64,000 bases of DNA from Dactylellina haptotyla. Taxonomy: Eukaryota > Ascomycota > Orbiliomycetes > Orbiliales > Orbiliaceae. The notes under the pieces were generated by a model. The model was given only the letters and a program-made list of their open reading frames with translations, had not been told where the DNA came from and searched no databases. Of the stretch, positions 25,096 through 36,930 are shown in pieces. Position numbers and translations under genes: made by a program. Numbering within the stretch: position 1 is the stretch's first letter; each line of letters starts with the position of its first letter. The stretch lies in NCBI GenBank assembly GCA_031310005.1, contig CM062382.1:558001-622000 (forward strand), written 5' to 3'.

Positions 25096-27141
25096 ATGGG
25101 GTGTACTGTGTAGGATATTTTTTTTGTTACCGGTATAATATAATGGGAACGGTTTTTGTATGATATCAAAAAATAAATTATATATATGGGGTATCATTTG
25201 TATCGATGTACATGTACATGTGGATAGGTAGCACAGCACAGGAATATCATTGATGCAGGGTGGCACGGATTAATGCGATGAGCTCATGGGCAATCAAGCT
25301 AATTGAACTATTACTATTAGATTTAGAATAGAGTATAGTGTTACATGAGAGCTCACAGGAATGCTGCTATTTTAGTATTAATTGTAATACGGATTAACTA
25401 TTAGAAGTACAGAATTGGGGTTTAATAAGGCGGCAAAGTATGTCTTTAACCATGCACTCCGATGCCGCTGAAACTAACAAGCTCAAGATGCAGAGCTAAT
25501 GAGAGCAGCAGACCAGCTAGTGGCGATGTTGGGACGAAACCAGCCAACAATGGGTCTCGAAGAGCTGATAAGGGGGGTTCAACTGAAAGCGGCAAGGTAC
25601 AGCTACGCGAGCTAGCTCCGCAGACTTATCCAATATCAGAAACATCACGAACCAAGTTTTTGTTCTAATGGTAACGAAAAACGGTATAACGCAGAATTCC
25701 GGGGCGGTAAGCGTGACATAATATGAGCAATTAGCACCTCGTCACGTATTATATGAATTCGTTTATGGTTAATTCTGGCTTGGTTTTTTATGATAGTTGC
25801 ATTGCGTTATTGTCTCGCAAGGTCTCAGAGGAAAGGCTGATTCGACGCGGGTGAGAATGCAGGAGAGGAAGAGGAAATGTGTTGCGTTGTAGTCTGCGGG
25901 TTCATGCAGGCATCTCATCATCACTGGGTCCGTTGATGAGTGTTGCTAACCCGAGTTAAACTTTGGGCGGCAAGGACGGGAAAAGGGCAACCTGAAAAAG
26001 CTTAAGGATTTGGGTTTAATATCTATTAGGCATATTGGGGGTCTTGTGAGGCCGTCCCAAGAGGTAAGAAGGTGCTACGGCAGGGCGTCAGATGAGACGC
26101 AGCATGTGAATGGACGGTGGGACCACCCCGAGCCACCACCAGCCAGCCAGCCGGTGCACCCTATAGGCCTAGCGACGACAGAGGCAAGAGATAAGCTTAA
26201 AGCTGTTCTAAAATAAACAACTTCATAATAGATGGATGTATACGAGTACTCGGTCTGTTATCTTTGCTTAGTGGTGGCTAACGAGGTTTCGGGAGTCGAG
26301 ACGAGCCAGCCGTGGTAGATACGGACACACACACGGCTGACGGGCCACATGAGAGCGTGATACCGCACACTTCTATTCCAACTGTATTGACAGCAGTGAC
26401 AGTAGTGACAGCAATGAGAGTAAGGAGGAATCTATTATCAATCTGATTTCCGGGGTAAATGGCGGCAGATAGGATTCTGTTGAGGTGTCTCGGACAGTTG
26501 TGAGGCGAACGCCGTCGCAAGAGTCATCTGATCCTTGGCCGTAACCATGGCCACTCTGCTGGCCTGGCTGCACTTCTCTCGGGTAAGGGGTGAAGGCACC
26601 AAGATAGAGTAGTGACCGAAGTAGTTAGTGTATGCTATTATCTATCAGGAGTGTGGCCGATGGACGTTGCCATGCAGGGAGCCCGATTTGGGTGCGACGG
26701 ACAGGCCAGTCGTCTGCGGTGCTCCACCTCGTAATCCGCCGAGGCTGCACGTAATTCGCACGACGGATCTGGATGCTGGTCACGCTGGCGGTATCACCGC
26801 TTCCTCTCCGTCTTCAACGAGCATAAGAAGGTCGTGTTCTCCTCGTCTCCTGTGCTCGCTGCCTGTCCGCTGCCATCTCCGTCCAGCGAAGAACCTCACA
26901 GAACCCTCCCCCTTTTTTATTGGCGTTTTTTGGAGTGCTCCCGGGCGTTATCTCTCTTTGTCACCACTTTCCTGTGTCCTGTTCTCCGCCTCGTCATCCA
27001 CCCATTCTCAAGTGGCTGGGCGCTCACCTTAAATACCCCCATCCCCCAACCCAGCTTCACCCCCATCCCCTTCTCCTCCCTTTCTCTCACCCCATCATAC
27101 CGAGTAGAAGATAGTATATTCCCTTGAAAACCACATCCATC
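25096..27141. other. 2-kb intergenic region
   Basis: Holds the 3' flank of the carboxylase gene and the promoter of the protease gene. The last 300 bp are strongly pyrimidine-rich (CCCCATCCCCTTCTCCTCCC), and a TTAAATA element lies near 27029, the usual picture ahead of a highly expressed fungal gene. Open frames at 25460-26570 and 26630-27130 have no recognisable content. I see no RNA gene. Confidence 0.5.
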
Positions 27142-29003
27142 ATGAAGTTGTCAAAGTCGTTGATGGCCGTTCTGGCCGCCACCTCTGCCCCCGTCCTCGT
27201 CATCGCCTCCCCGATCTTGGACACCACCGTCGTTGATCGCGCCCCCCTCCTCGGCTCCCTCAGCGCCTCCGACCACGAGATCCCAGACTCGTACATCGTC
27301 GTCTTCAAGAAGGGCGTCGACGAGAAGACCGTCGATGCCCACCACACCTGGATTCAGGAAACCCACGCTTCCGCCCTCAAGAAGAGGAGCCAGATTCCTC
27401 TCGGCGGAAAGCCTTCCGGCAGCTTCCTCAACTCCGTCATCGAGGATGCCAAGGACCTCCTCGGCTTCAAGCACGCCTTTAACATCCCCGGAGCCTTCAA
27501 GGGCTACTCCGGTGACTTCGACGAGGCCACTCTCGACCTCATCCGATCCCACCCAGATGTGAGTATCTTCTTTCCTGCGCATTCCTCCGATTCCTACTTC
27601 TTTCCTTCGGGTTTGCCTGTTTGTTCCAATCCACCCCCTGTAAATCCCCCGCGATTACCCGGTGAGATCTTGGAAAACGGTGCCATTCTCCCCAGGAACC
27701 GCCGTTTTCGTGCCAAGTCTCGTGAGCACTTGCCGCTTTCCCTCCATTTTCAGCCGGTTACCACCCGGATTTCCATTACATCATGTTCCTTTCGCGCTAA
27801 CCCAACCATCAACACAGGTCGAGTACGTCGAGAAGGACTCCAAAGTCTACGCGTCTGAGGAGGACCATGAGACCGAGAAGGGCGCCCCATGGGGTCTCGC
27901 CCGTATCTCTCACCGAGACCGTTTGAACTTCGGCAGCTTCAACAGGTACGAATACACCGGTCTAGGTGGTGAAGGTGTCAACGTCTACGTCATCGATACC
28001 GGTACCAACTACGACCACGTCGACTTCGAGGGTCGTGCCCACTGGGGTAAGACCATCCCAGCCAATGACGAGGATCGTGACGGTAACGGTCACGGAACAC
28101 ATTGCTCCGGAACTATTGCCGGTAAGAAGTACGGTGTTGCCAAGAAGGCCAGCGTCTACGCCGTCAAGGTCTTGAAGTCTAACGGATCCGGCACCATGTC
28201 TGACGTCGTCAAGGGCGTCGAATGGGCCGTCACCGACCATCTCAAGAAGTCCAAGTCCGAGAAGGGCTTCAAGGGCTCCGTCGCCAACATGTCTCTCGGA
28301 GGTGGCAAGTCGCCAACTCTCGACGCTGCTGTTAACGCCGCCGTCACCAACGGCATGCACTTTGCCGTCGCCGCCGGTAACGACAACGCTGATGCTTGCA
28401 ACTACTCCCCAGCTGCAGCTGAGCTCGCCGTCACCGTCGGTGCCTCTACCCTCTCTGATGACCGCGCCTACTTCTCCAACCACGGAAAGTGCGTCGACAT
28501 CTTCGCCCCAGGTTTGAACATCCAGTCCACCTGGATCGGCTCCAAGTATGCCACCAACACCATCTCGGGTACCTCCATGGCCTCCCCACACATTGCTGGT
28601 CTCTTGGCCTACTTTGTCTCTCTCCAGCCAGCCAAGGACTCCGCCTACGCTGTCGGTGAGCTCACTCCTAAGAAGATGAAGGAGCATATGGTCGCTATCT
28701 CTTCTCCAGGAAAGCTCAGCGATCTCCCCAAGAACACTGTTAACGTAAGTTGCCGATTCCATAACTTGAAGGAATTGAAAACATAACTAACTCTTCTCCT
28801 TGTAGCTCCTCGCATGGAACGGTGGTGGTTCTTCCAACCTCACTGACATCTTCGGCGACAAAAACAAGCACAAGTACGCCGTTGAGCAGAAGCACAAGCT
28901 CACCTACGCTGACGTCACCGATGACCTCCTCGAGCGCATCGAGGAGCTCGTTGAGGAGGAAGTCAAGGCCATCTTTGACAAGGCCCGCAAGCTCCAGGCT
29001 TAA
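27142..29003 (+). CDS. PRB1: Vacuolar subtilisin-like protease (cerevisin / protease B type)
   Basis: Three exons (27142..27558, 27818..28744, 28806..29003), 513 residues. This serine protease of family S8 activates and degrades proteins in the vacuole. A signal peptide occupies about residues 1-22. The I9 propeptide (SYIVVFKKGVDEKTVDAHH) follows at about 49-145. The catalytic triad is D199 (VIDTGTN), H231 (GHGTHCSGTIAG) and S392 (GTSMASPH), with oxyanion Asn at 328. A C-terminal extension after LLAWNGGG is rich in Lys and Glu, typical of the vacuolar protease B branch rather than the secreted cuticle-degrading enzymes, which lack it. Splices are canonical; the first intron (259 bp) stays open in frame for a while but interrupts the propeptide. 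Codon use is strongly C-biased, suggesting high expression. Confidence 0.93.
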
Positions 29004-30565
29004 ATTTGCCGTCTATTTCCCTTTCATGATACCCCTAAATAAACACGCCCGCACGCACAAATCAATGGTTACTTTACGAGATGTTTGAATAGGACAAGGG
29101 ACTCTTCTCGGTGCTTGGTCATTTTTACTGTCTTTCGGTGTTCCTGTCTTGCCTGCCTTGCATTTTGCTTCTTTCGTTTTTCCGTTGTTTACGGGGGTTG
29201 TAAGTAGAATATTTTTAGTACAAGTTAAGGGAGGGGGCTACTGGGTCTTTTTGGTTATGTTTCTCTCTCTTACACGTAATGCATGCATTTTTCTGAACAT
29301 GGTCTGGTTTCGCTCAAATTGGCTCTCTCCCTTCTGATGGATATATTATTGCCTCTCGAGGAATTGCTACTGCCGTGCGCGCCTACAAACGACAACACTC
29401 TTGACTTCGCTTTATTGTATTACTTATTAGTATATGGGATGTCACATCTTCTCGGTGTTTTTATTTTTTAAGTCAGATTGGAATATGGATAAATATAAAT
29501 CTTTTTCGCATCCCATATATGGTTTTCTTCGTTTCGTTCTTTTCCCAATATAGATATATTCCATTTTTTCTTGGGGAGAACACGTTCTCTTGAAACTTGC
29601 CGTTCTTGTGTTTTTCCCTCCTTCGCTTTCAGTTGCTATGGGTGGTACAAAACACTTCTGTGTTATTTTGTGAAATGTCTCACCTTGTCACGACTTTTGA
29701 ACAGGGAAACGCCTAGACACGCTGGCATGTGCTTTCGCTATTCTTCTTTAGGGGTTAAGCTTCTTTTGGGTGAGCTCGTGGAGAGCCAATCATGCTGTGC
29801 GGTGTGTGCGCTGCTTTGCAGGTTCTGGAAAGGGTTGGTGGTCTGCCCCGTGATCTGTGGGTTTGGTTGGGAGCTTTGTGGCTGTTTGGAGTCGAATCGA
29901 GGCTGATTGTGGATGGTCAGGGGCGCACGTTCATATCTTTGTAGCACTTGCTACGAGGAGGCATGAGTTGAGATTTCGGAGAGTGTTAGCTTCGTTGAGC
30001 TCTGAGATTCGTGGGGATAAAGTAACGGAGCTATGAGGCGTGGTGCTGTATGTTTCAATCATGCTTATAGCTAGCTGTTGGCTAACGAGCTTCCGTTACC
30101 TCTGCTGTCTGATACTCGCTCATCGGTTCCTTTTTGTTCGAAGGGAAAATGCAATAGCGGCTACAGTCGATTATTATGTTTCCAACCCTATCGTGAGCGA
30201 TGATTTACTAGGTTTTTGCGCTCTCGAAACGAAATTTCTCAGCCTCGTGGATCCGCAGGGTTTGTTGTAAACTGCCTAGCCAATCGCCAGTAACGTTATT
30301 ACCCGTCCGTCTCTGCATGATGGCCTCCCAAAAATCCCACAATCTCAGAAAAGAAGGCTACAAAATCGTCGATATCGCTCGGATAGGAGCCTGAGAATAT
30401 AAACTTCGCGATATTTACATACATACGGACTTATTAATGTACGGCGCTGACGGCATCTGGCTTGTGAGATAAACCGCCCCGGTTAGAATACAACAGCACA
30501 ACGAGATATATAACCGGGCTGAGGAGCGGCGTCCCCGCTTGGATGCCTTCACTACTGCCACCGAA
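29004..30565. other. Intergenic region before the paralog array
   Basis: The 3' flank of the protease gene is T-rich. No gene is supported. Near 30239 lies the first copy of a short block (TCAGCCTCGTGG) that recurs upstream of each member of the array. Confidence 0.5.
30239..30250 (+). promoter_or_regulatory. Conserved upstream block of array gene A
   Basis: TCAGCCTCGTGG, preceded by GAAATTTC, stands 327 bp before the ATG of the first array gene. The same core is found ahead of the other three members, and with gene C it shares an 18-bp stretch with two mismatches. It may be a regulatory site or simply retained duplicated promoter sequence. Confidence 0.35.
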
Positions 30566-32738
30566 ATGAACGCCCCCGATATGAAAAGATGGCAGCGTGT
30601 GTACCACGAGACTATGGCGGCGTCGGATGCCCGCCAGAATGTTGTAACCGAGAATTCAGAGGTCAGGTTGCTGGCACGGCGGACGGAGAATTTACAGTTG
30701 GGGCGCTCGACGAAGGTTGAGTCGCAGGTAAAGGTACGTTATTTCCAGCTTTAAAGGAGATTATAATATATATATATATATTCGATACCTTGTTACTATT
30801 CGGTAGCACTATCTCGAGTTTCTTGCCTTTTCTAAAATACTTGGTGTATAACCGAAGTGATAGCTAATATTTGTATTCCTAAACCATCGAAAATACCAAT
30901 AGAACGAAATTACAATAATAGAAACAGTAGAAAAAGAATCAACTAGACTGGGGATAACTAGAAATGAGGCTTTGCTTCAAAATCAGCAAAATGAAGAACA
31001 CCATGTTAACCGTGGAAAACGAGCTCCGACAGCTGAATCGAGCGTTCCAATATCCCCATCGGAATCATCCGTAAAGGGAGATATTACTACCCCTTCCTCT
31101 GCCACTTCTGCAAGCTCACCAGAATCCACAACAACCGTTTCCGCAATCGACCCTCTCGAGCTAGAAAAGCTGGAATTCACTGCCAAACGGGCTAAAGAAT
31201 ATCTGCACCGCAAAGAATGGTCTAAAGCGGAACTCTCCATCCAACTCATCGTAGGAATTTTAGAATCCGTGCCGAGCTACAGCCTGTGCACCTCGGACGG
31301 TGCTGGTTTACATTCATGGCTCTGGGACCTCAACACGGCCCAGTACAAGCAGAAGAAATATCAAGAGGCCTTGCTTACCTGCCAGAAGGCGGCGGACGCC
31401 GGCGCCGTGAGTGGGATGATATCACCAGGATCTGTGGAGCTATGGCAGTCATATCTGTACCGGCAACTTGGCGACCTTCCGCGCGCGAGAGAATATGCAG
31501 AGCAGACGGTTAAGATTAGGCGCAGGACGGGGAAGGACCTAGACGAGGCTGTCGATGCTCTGGTCCGTACGCTGAGGGACCTAAAGGCGGAAGCTGAGAT
31601 TGAATTTTACCTGTCGTTGAAGTCGCCGGTGCCACAGGCGGGAGAAAAGGTCGATGAAGATAAGCAGATTTTGAAGGGTGGAACGGACGATGCCCCAGCG
31701 GAAGCATACACCAATTTTTCGGAGAAAAGTGTGCATCTTAAAGACTTAGATGCTGTATCTATGAGAATATTCAGGGATGGGCCAGTTCTCGAGAGACTCG
31801 ATGTCAATAATCCCGCGGAGTCATATCAGAAATTGACACAGGAATATGGCGACCCTCAGAATAGAATTCGCAGGATCCTGGAGAAATTGATGTATGGCGA
31901 ATTGAATTCGAACCTGTTTATTGCTGAAGCGATATTTACTGATCGTAAGTTCCGCAAACAATATTTCACCAATTTAATCTTTGTATGTTGCAAAAATAGA
32001 TTTATAGCAGAGCATCAATCTAACGAGTCTACGAATATGGCGACAGTCCCCTTTATAATGCGTATGGAATTCAAATGGTTCCCAAAGGACTCCCCTAAGA
32101 GCCCGATTATAGTAGAAGCAGCCCGCCGCAAAAAACAAAAGATGTTTGACCTGCTCATACGAATGAAGGCTCCGGGCAGCCCCGGTGGACCTCCCCTTGC
32201 CGGCGCCTTCACAAACGCCCTCCAATTCGCCATTGCACACAACATCTTCGACGCCATCCAATTCACCCTCGACAATGGATTTAATCCCAACGGCTTCTAC
32301 GAGTGGAGCCCAGACGCCCCATCTTACAGATCCGACCAACCTACGCTACCACTCCACTGCGCCGCCATGTCTGATGCTAGCCCAACAGCTGTGAACATGA
32401 TCCTCGCAGCCGGAGGTGACGTCAATTTACAAGACCGTAGGGGACGGACCGCCCTGATGATTGGAGTTATGCACGGACCGCTAATAAGCTATCGCACGAA
32501 CGGGAAACGCACCGGCGCGCTAGGGGCGTTGGTTGATGCCGGTATTAGAGTGAATTTGGCAGATTTTAACGGGGACACTGCGTTGCATGCTGCCGTGAGG
32601 AGGGAACATAAAGATACGGTTCAGTTCTTATTGGACAATGGGTCTAACCAGAGGGCTATCAATATGCGCGGGCAGACGGCGAAGGACTTGGCTAGTTCGA
32701 TGGGACGCTTTAGTTCTATTTTTCGGATGCTGAAGTGA
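30566..32738 (+). CDS. Array gene A: N-terminal motif, TPR-like module and ankyrin repeats
   Basis: First member of a four-gene family. Exons 30566..30733 and 30903..32738 give 667 residues. Exon 1 encodes the family motif (VYHETMAASD ... RRTENLQL). A phase-0 intron of 169 bp with an (AT)n run follows. After a Ser/Thr/Pro linker, residues about 139-299 form an all-helical TPR-like module (LELEKLEF, EWSKAELS, YQEALLTCQKAADAG, YRQLGDLPRAREYAEQTVKI, AEIEFYLSLK). The C-terminal third, about 480-667, has ankyrin repeats (LPLHCAAMSDASPTAVNMIL, GDTALHAAVRREHKDTVQFL, RGQTAKDLA). Only this copy has ankyrins. A GTAAGT...TAG segment at 31945-32007 (63 nt) may be a further in-frame intron, giving 646 residues. 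The start is the first ATG and aligns with the other copies. Function is unknown; both repeat types bind proteins. Confidence 0.72.
30765..30782. repeat. (AT)n microsatellite in intron of array gene A
   Basis: A run of alternating T and A lies inside the first intron of array gene A. It is a simple repeat without other visible significance. Confidence 0.7.
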
Positions 32739-33758
32739 ACGGTTTGTATTTTGTGCTGACGGCGAGAGCTCGGGAAGACGCCGGCTTCCTGATAATATTC
32801 TATCATAATTCTATAATTCCGTTGTTGGTAACTCATCAACCGAAAGACTATGCTTATGGGTTTGTGTCCTGGTGTTTTATACCAATATTTATGCATAAAT
32901 GTACAGTGGGTGTCTAAATAATTTATGAATTTTAGTTGTTGGATTTGGATCGAGCTTGAGTCGTAAGGTATGGGTGTTGATATTGTTGAAAGTATCCGGT
33001 GCTAGGTATACATCCATACCTGTAGCATTGTGGATATAAAATATATAATGAAGCGTCTGAATATTTTAAATTGTACATTAAAAAGACGTCGATAGATCTC
33101 TACCCGGCGTTGCAACACAAATGTAATTATTTGGCCTTAAATGTCACACAGGCGAGCGACCTTTTGTTCAGCCGAAGATCAAATGTAATAGATCCAAGAC
33201 GGACTGTATAGGAAATATTTTGCAGCTCTCTCTAAATGCCTACCCTTACTCTGCGAATCGCAATTGCTAGTTCTATAGAATAATCTATATTTGTCAATCA
33301 TTAATCATTGAAATCGCCCGGCTACCTGGTATCAGCTTTCTTTTTTTTTGTTTTGAATCACAAAATCATTCAGCCTTGTGGGGTTGAAAATGTTGTGATC
33401 GAATCGGTTGAATCCGTTGCACCTTCGGTTTGTCCATCCACTTTCCCCTCATCTAGGACCTGCAATGTTGACCTGGCGCACCCATTATCAATTTTCATAT
33501 GGAACCGACGCATAATATCCATCTGTGAAAAATATTGTTAAACTATTCAAATATTACAACATCCGAATTTGTATGATTGAAACTTAACCAAGTTTAAGTC
33601 GGGCAAATCTCGAAACCGGAGATTTAGGCCGTTCTAGTTCACGGCATCCTGAAGTATACCGCGCGGAGCCAACAAGCATATGGTAATGAGACAACTATAA
33701 CCTAAACCTCCTCGAACTACAACGCCTCTTCAAAAATCCCCCAGGGCTGGTATCAACC
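32739..33758. other. Intergenic between array genes A and B
   Basis: AT-rich spacer with no gene. It contains the upstream block TCAGCCTTGTGG at 33370 and the 9-mer CCCCTCATC at 33445, both shared with other members of the array. Confidence 0.5.
33370..33381 (+). promoter_or_regulatory. Conserved upstream block of array gene B
   Basis: TCAGCCTTGTGG lies 389 bp before the ATG of gene B, preceded by a T-rich run and AATCACAAAATCAT. That context resembles the T-rich run and AATCCCAAATTTA before the same block at gene C. The resemblance suggests that promoter and coding sequence were duplicated together. Confidence 0.35.
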
Positions 33759-34983
33759 ATGGCATTCGAAACAAGCGTTGATGACAAATGGGGTCCGCCA
33801 TACCATGAAACAACGGTCATCATGGATACTCGTGGGACTCGCCTGAATGAGAATCTCGATATAACGGATCTAGACCGCCGGATCGAGAACATGAGCTTGA
33901 AGAGCACATCTCGCCAGGAATCGCATCAAAGGGTATGTGATAGTTCTTGTCTTGGGACTTATAGTCACTGTCGGGTGATTGTTAAACACTGTTACTCCGA
34001 AAATTCTTCAAAATATCAAACCCGTCGAGCGCGAGCTATGTAGTTGTGGCGCTTAAAAGGTTATTTTCCGTACTCCCTTCTTTTTTTTTTTGGTATATGC
34101 AGGTTGGATCCACGATCACAAATACTCAAGCCTACTTGTTTACCATCTTCATAATTGAAATTAGCTTCCTCAGAACCAAAGCTTGGCGGGGAGACAGCAT
34201 GAGACACCTGGAAAGGGCGGACGTGAACCGTTGCTTAGGAGTCGAGAAACAGAAGAAATCCGTCAGCGAAGCCAGCATTCAGCCAGCCCGCCCTGCTCCT
34301 CCAGCCTTTCCAGCTCTTACATCCCTACGAAGGTAGAATATCATGCCGCTCCCTCACAAACTTCTGATTCTACGACCAATGAGATCAGTATTTCCATACC
34401 AGCATCTGCTAAGGACCATTTCACGGAACTTGAATTAAAGAAGCTCGAATTTAACCAGAAGAAGTTCTTCTATTATTATCAAAGGGATGAATGGAATACA
34501 GCTGAAGTATTTGTTTTAGCTGTCATTAGGATATTAAGCCAAAAAGAAGACTTAAATATTATCACTAACCAAGGTCTAAATCTTCTAGACTGTTATTTTC
34601 TCCTTTTGGTGGTCCAAGAATTTGGCAAAAAATGGGCAGCGATGATTGAGAGTATTAATTTTATTTCTAAGATTCCCTTTAAGCCGAATTTGGCTATACA
34701 AGATCTAGATGAGAGACTATATCTCGGGAGGGCTTGGAGCTATTACAAGCTCGGGCTTCTAGATAAGGCAAAAGATATGGCAGAGAAAGGTGTTATGTTG
34801 CTATCAGGGAAATCTATCGAAGAAAAGCATACCATTCTTCGCGTTGGATCTCTTGATTTCCTGGACCTAAATACTCACAACCTTAATCTCTGGGCTATCG
34901 ATCTTCTGATCTACATATCTAGAGATCTCGGAGATAAGGCAGATATGGAGTTCTATAAGGAATTATTAAGGCAAACTAAATAG
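33759..34983 (+). CDS. Array gene B: N-terminal motif and TPR-like module
   Basis: Two exons, 33759..33932 and 34165..34983, 330 residues. Exon 1 carries PYHETTVIMD, the spaced ITDLDRRIENMSL and a terminal QESHQR, after which a phase-0 GTATGT donor stands at the same place as in the other copies. The acceptor is taken as TTAG at 34164; a CTCAG nine bases further on would also keep the frame. After a Ser/Thr linker ending SIPASAKDHF, the module spans residues about 143-325: LELKKLEFNQKKFFYYYQRD, EWNTAEVFVLAVIRILSQ, NQGLNLLDCYFLLL, GLLDKAKDMAEKGVMLLSGK, DLGDKADMEFYKEL. It ends directly after the module, with no ankyrins. It is closest to gene D by eye. Function is unknown. Confidence 0.7.
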
Positions 34984-35768
34984 CGAAGGACTATTCGTTG
35001 GGAGGTCTATGTGGTCTTTCTAGACCAGACTTGATTTGGTCATTCGATCTGTCAGCCTACTGGTGGTGACCCCGGTCTCACTCCGATATATTCAATAATT
35101 TATAACTCCGAGGTACTTCTAACGATAGAATATTACTTTTAGTTACACATTTTGAATTCTTTGAAACCAGGTTTTTTTGAATTATAATGTATAATACTGA
35201 GCCTTTGGCGCTGACCTACTGCTTGAGCGTACATATACGTTTCACATCTTGAAGCTAATTACGGACCAGCTCGGCTTGAGACAGCTTACGGCCTTCACCA
35301 TTCATAATAGGGCGATTGTCATAGTGTCTGTGTATGTGCTACAAGTGGAGCTGAGATCCACTATCTCGCATTATATTTTATCTGTGAAAGGAATCTTATA
35401 TATGGCTTCGAAAATTTGTGACTTCTTTTTCAATCCCAAATTTATCAGCCTTGTGTACACTCTAAATTGTTGTTGATTGGAAATGTGGATGCTCGCCCCT
35501 CATCACCTCGGTAATGTAGTTTTCGCTGGATCTTGAGCTTGAGCATCGAGCACAACGTCAACTGGAAATATCCCATGAATATAAAGTGCCATCCTGCTAG
35601 TTTCATGCTCCAACTCGCCAAAGCCTTCAATCTAGAACGTACGAATGTGAGTGCTCATTCAGTTTTGCCATCGCCACGAGTCATAGACTGGAATTCTCGG
35701 GGCTGAAAGTTTTATGTCACAAATACTGCCAGGCTGACTTGTATGCGCGCGTTAGACAGGTGACTAAC
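34984..35768. other. Intergenic between array genes B and C
   Basis: AT-rich spacer, no gene supported. It carries the shared block TCAGCCTTGTG at 35445 and CCCCTCATC at 35496. Confidence 0.5.
35445..35455 (+). promoter_or_regulatory. Conserved upstream block of array gene C
   Basis: TCAGCCTTGTG, preceded by CAAATTTA, lies 324 bp before the ATG of gene C, nearly the same distance as in gene A (327 bp). Eleven bases are identical with gene B. Confidence 0.35.
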
Positions 35769-36930
35769 ATGGCTTCCGAAACGAGTGTGGGCGGTCTCTT
35801 GCGCTCGATGTACCACGAAACCATGGCCATCTCAGATATGCCCAAGAATCGCCGTCCGAATGAAACCTCAAATATTGCGGATCTAATTCAGAAGTCAGAG
35901 AATATGAGTTTACAGGGTCGCCACCGTCAGGAATCGCAACCAAAGGTATGAGGAGATCTTGAGCAGGAATATCCTTTCCATCGGAGATAATCTTCCCTTC
36001 TGGTACCTTTTCGAGATTTTCAAATTTCGAGTGTGCTGGGCTCGTTTTCAATCGAAGCGTCGGAACTAACCAATTCCTTCATCTACGGTATAGGCCCGCC
36101 AATCTGGTACCGACAATACGGAAAATAGCCAATATGCTGCTAAAATATCTCTAAATGAAGAGCCCGGGCTCCCTGCACTCGCCTTTTCATTCCATACTGG
36201 AGGAAACGAAGTAACTGGCAAACGAAACCCTCAAAATAAAACGGAGACCACTAGCACTGGGTTGGTGTCCAGAAGTGAAAACAGAGAGCTGCAGCTATCG
36301 AGTACTGGGGAAACAGAAGTTTTATCCAATCCTCTAGTAGCTTCGTGTGGTGCCACTGAAGGCACCATTGCTGCTACTCCTTCACCAGCTAAAGACCATT
36401 TTGATAGCTTTGAGTACCAAAAGTTAGCATTCAACGTAAAAAAAGCTCATGAATATACTGGCAAGACTGATGCAGAAAGAGTGCAGATGTTCATAGAAGC
36501 AGTTATCAAGATTCTGAAGAGGAAGCCGCTTGATTTCAACATAGTTACGTCAGATGGCTGCAATTTGGCAGATTGGCATATTTGGCTTTTGGCGGCGAAA
36601 CTGGTTCGACAAAAGTTCAGCGAAGCACTCCAAACTGCCCAGGAGCTAGTGCTGGTGCTGGCTAGGTTAGAGCCGATCCATAACAAAGACTTTTTAAGGT
36701 TTGCGGTGATGGATCGGATGTACGCATATATCTACCAGGGACTCGGCGATCTCGAGACCGCGAAAGACCACGCCGAAAGAGCCATTAGGGTTATACACGA
36801 CCAAGAAGAAGACGCTAGTCAACAACAGGAAATGAGAGCTGCCATCGATATTATCGTTGAAATTCTTCAAGGTCTTAACGAGGATGCTGAAATCGAGTTC
36901 TATTTATCATTAAGACCAGCCGAGGTCTAG
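35769..36930 (+). CDS. Array gene C: N-terminal motif and TPR-like module
   Basis: Two exons, 35769..35945 and 36094..36930, 337 residues, phase-0 intron of 148 bp. The start MASETSVGG aligns with MAFETSVDD of gene B, which supports this ATG over in-frame upstream codons. Exon 1 has the motif in full: MYHETMAISD, ETSNIADLIQKSENMSL and QESQPK before the donor. The linker is long and polar and ends ATPSPAKDHF. The module, residues about 161-334, reads EYQKLAFNVKKAHEY, AERVQMFIEAVIKILKRK, TSDGCNLADWHIWLLAAKLV, KFSEALQTAQELV, QGLGDLETAKDHAERAIRVI and LNEDAEIEFYLSLRP. No ankyrins or enzymatic domain. Function is unknown; a protein-binding role is inferred from the helical repeats. Confidence 0.72.

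Noticed and set aside
27962-28762. Open frame of 266 codons on the minus strand
   Set aside because: It lies antisense to the catalytic exon of the vacuolar protease. The strong third-position C bias of that gene removes stops on the other strand. The translation is a Gly/Val/Asp mixture with no domain.
34046-34336. Alternative reading of the second exon start in array gene B
   Set aside because: The TGCAG acceptor at 34102 would enter this frame, which stops at 34334 before the TPR-like module. The acceptor at 34164 enters the frame that covers the module.
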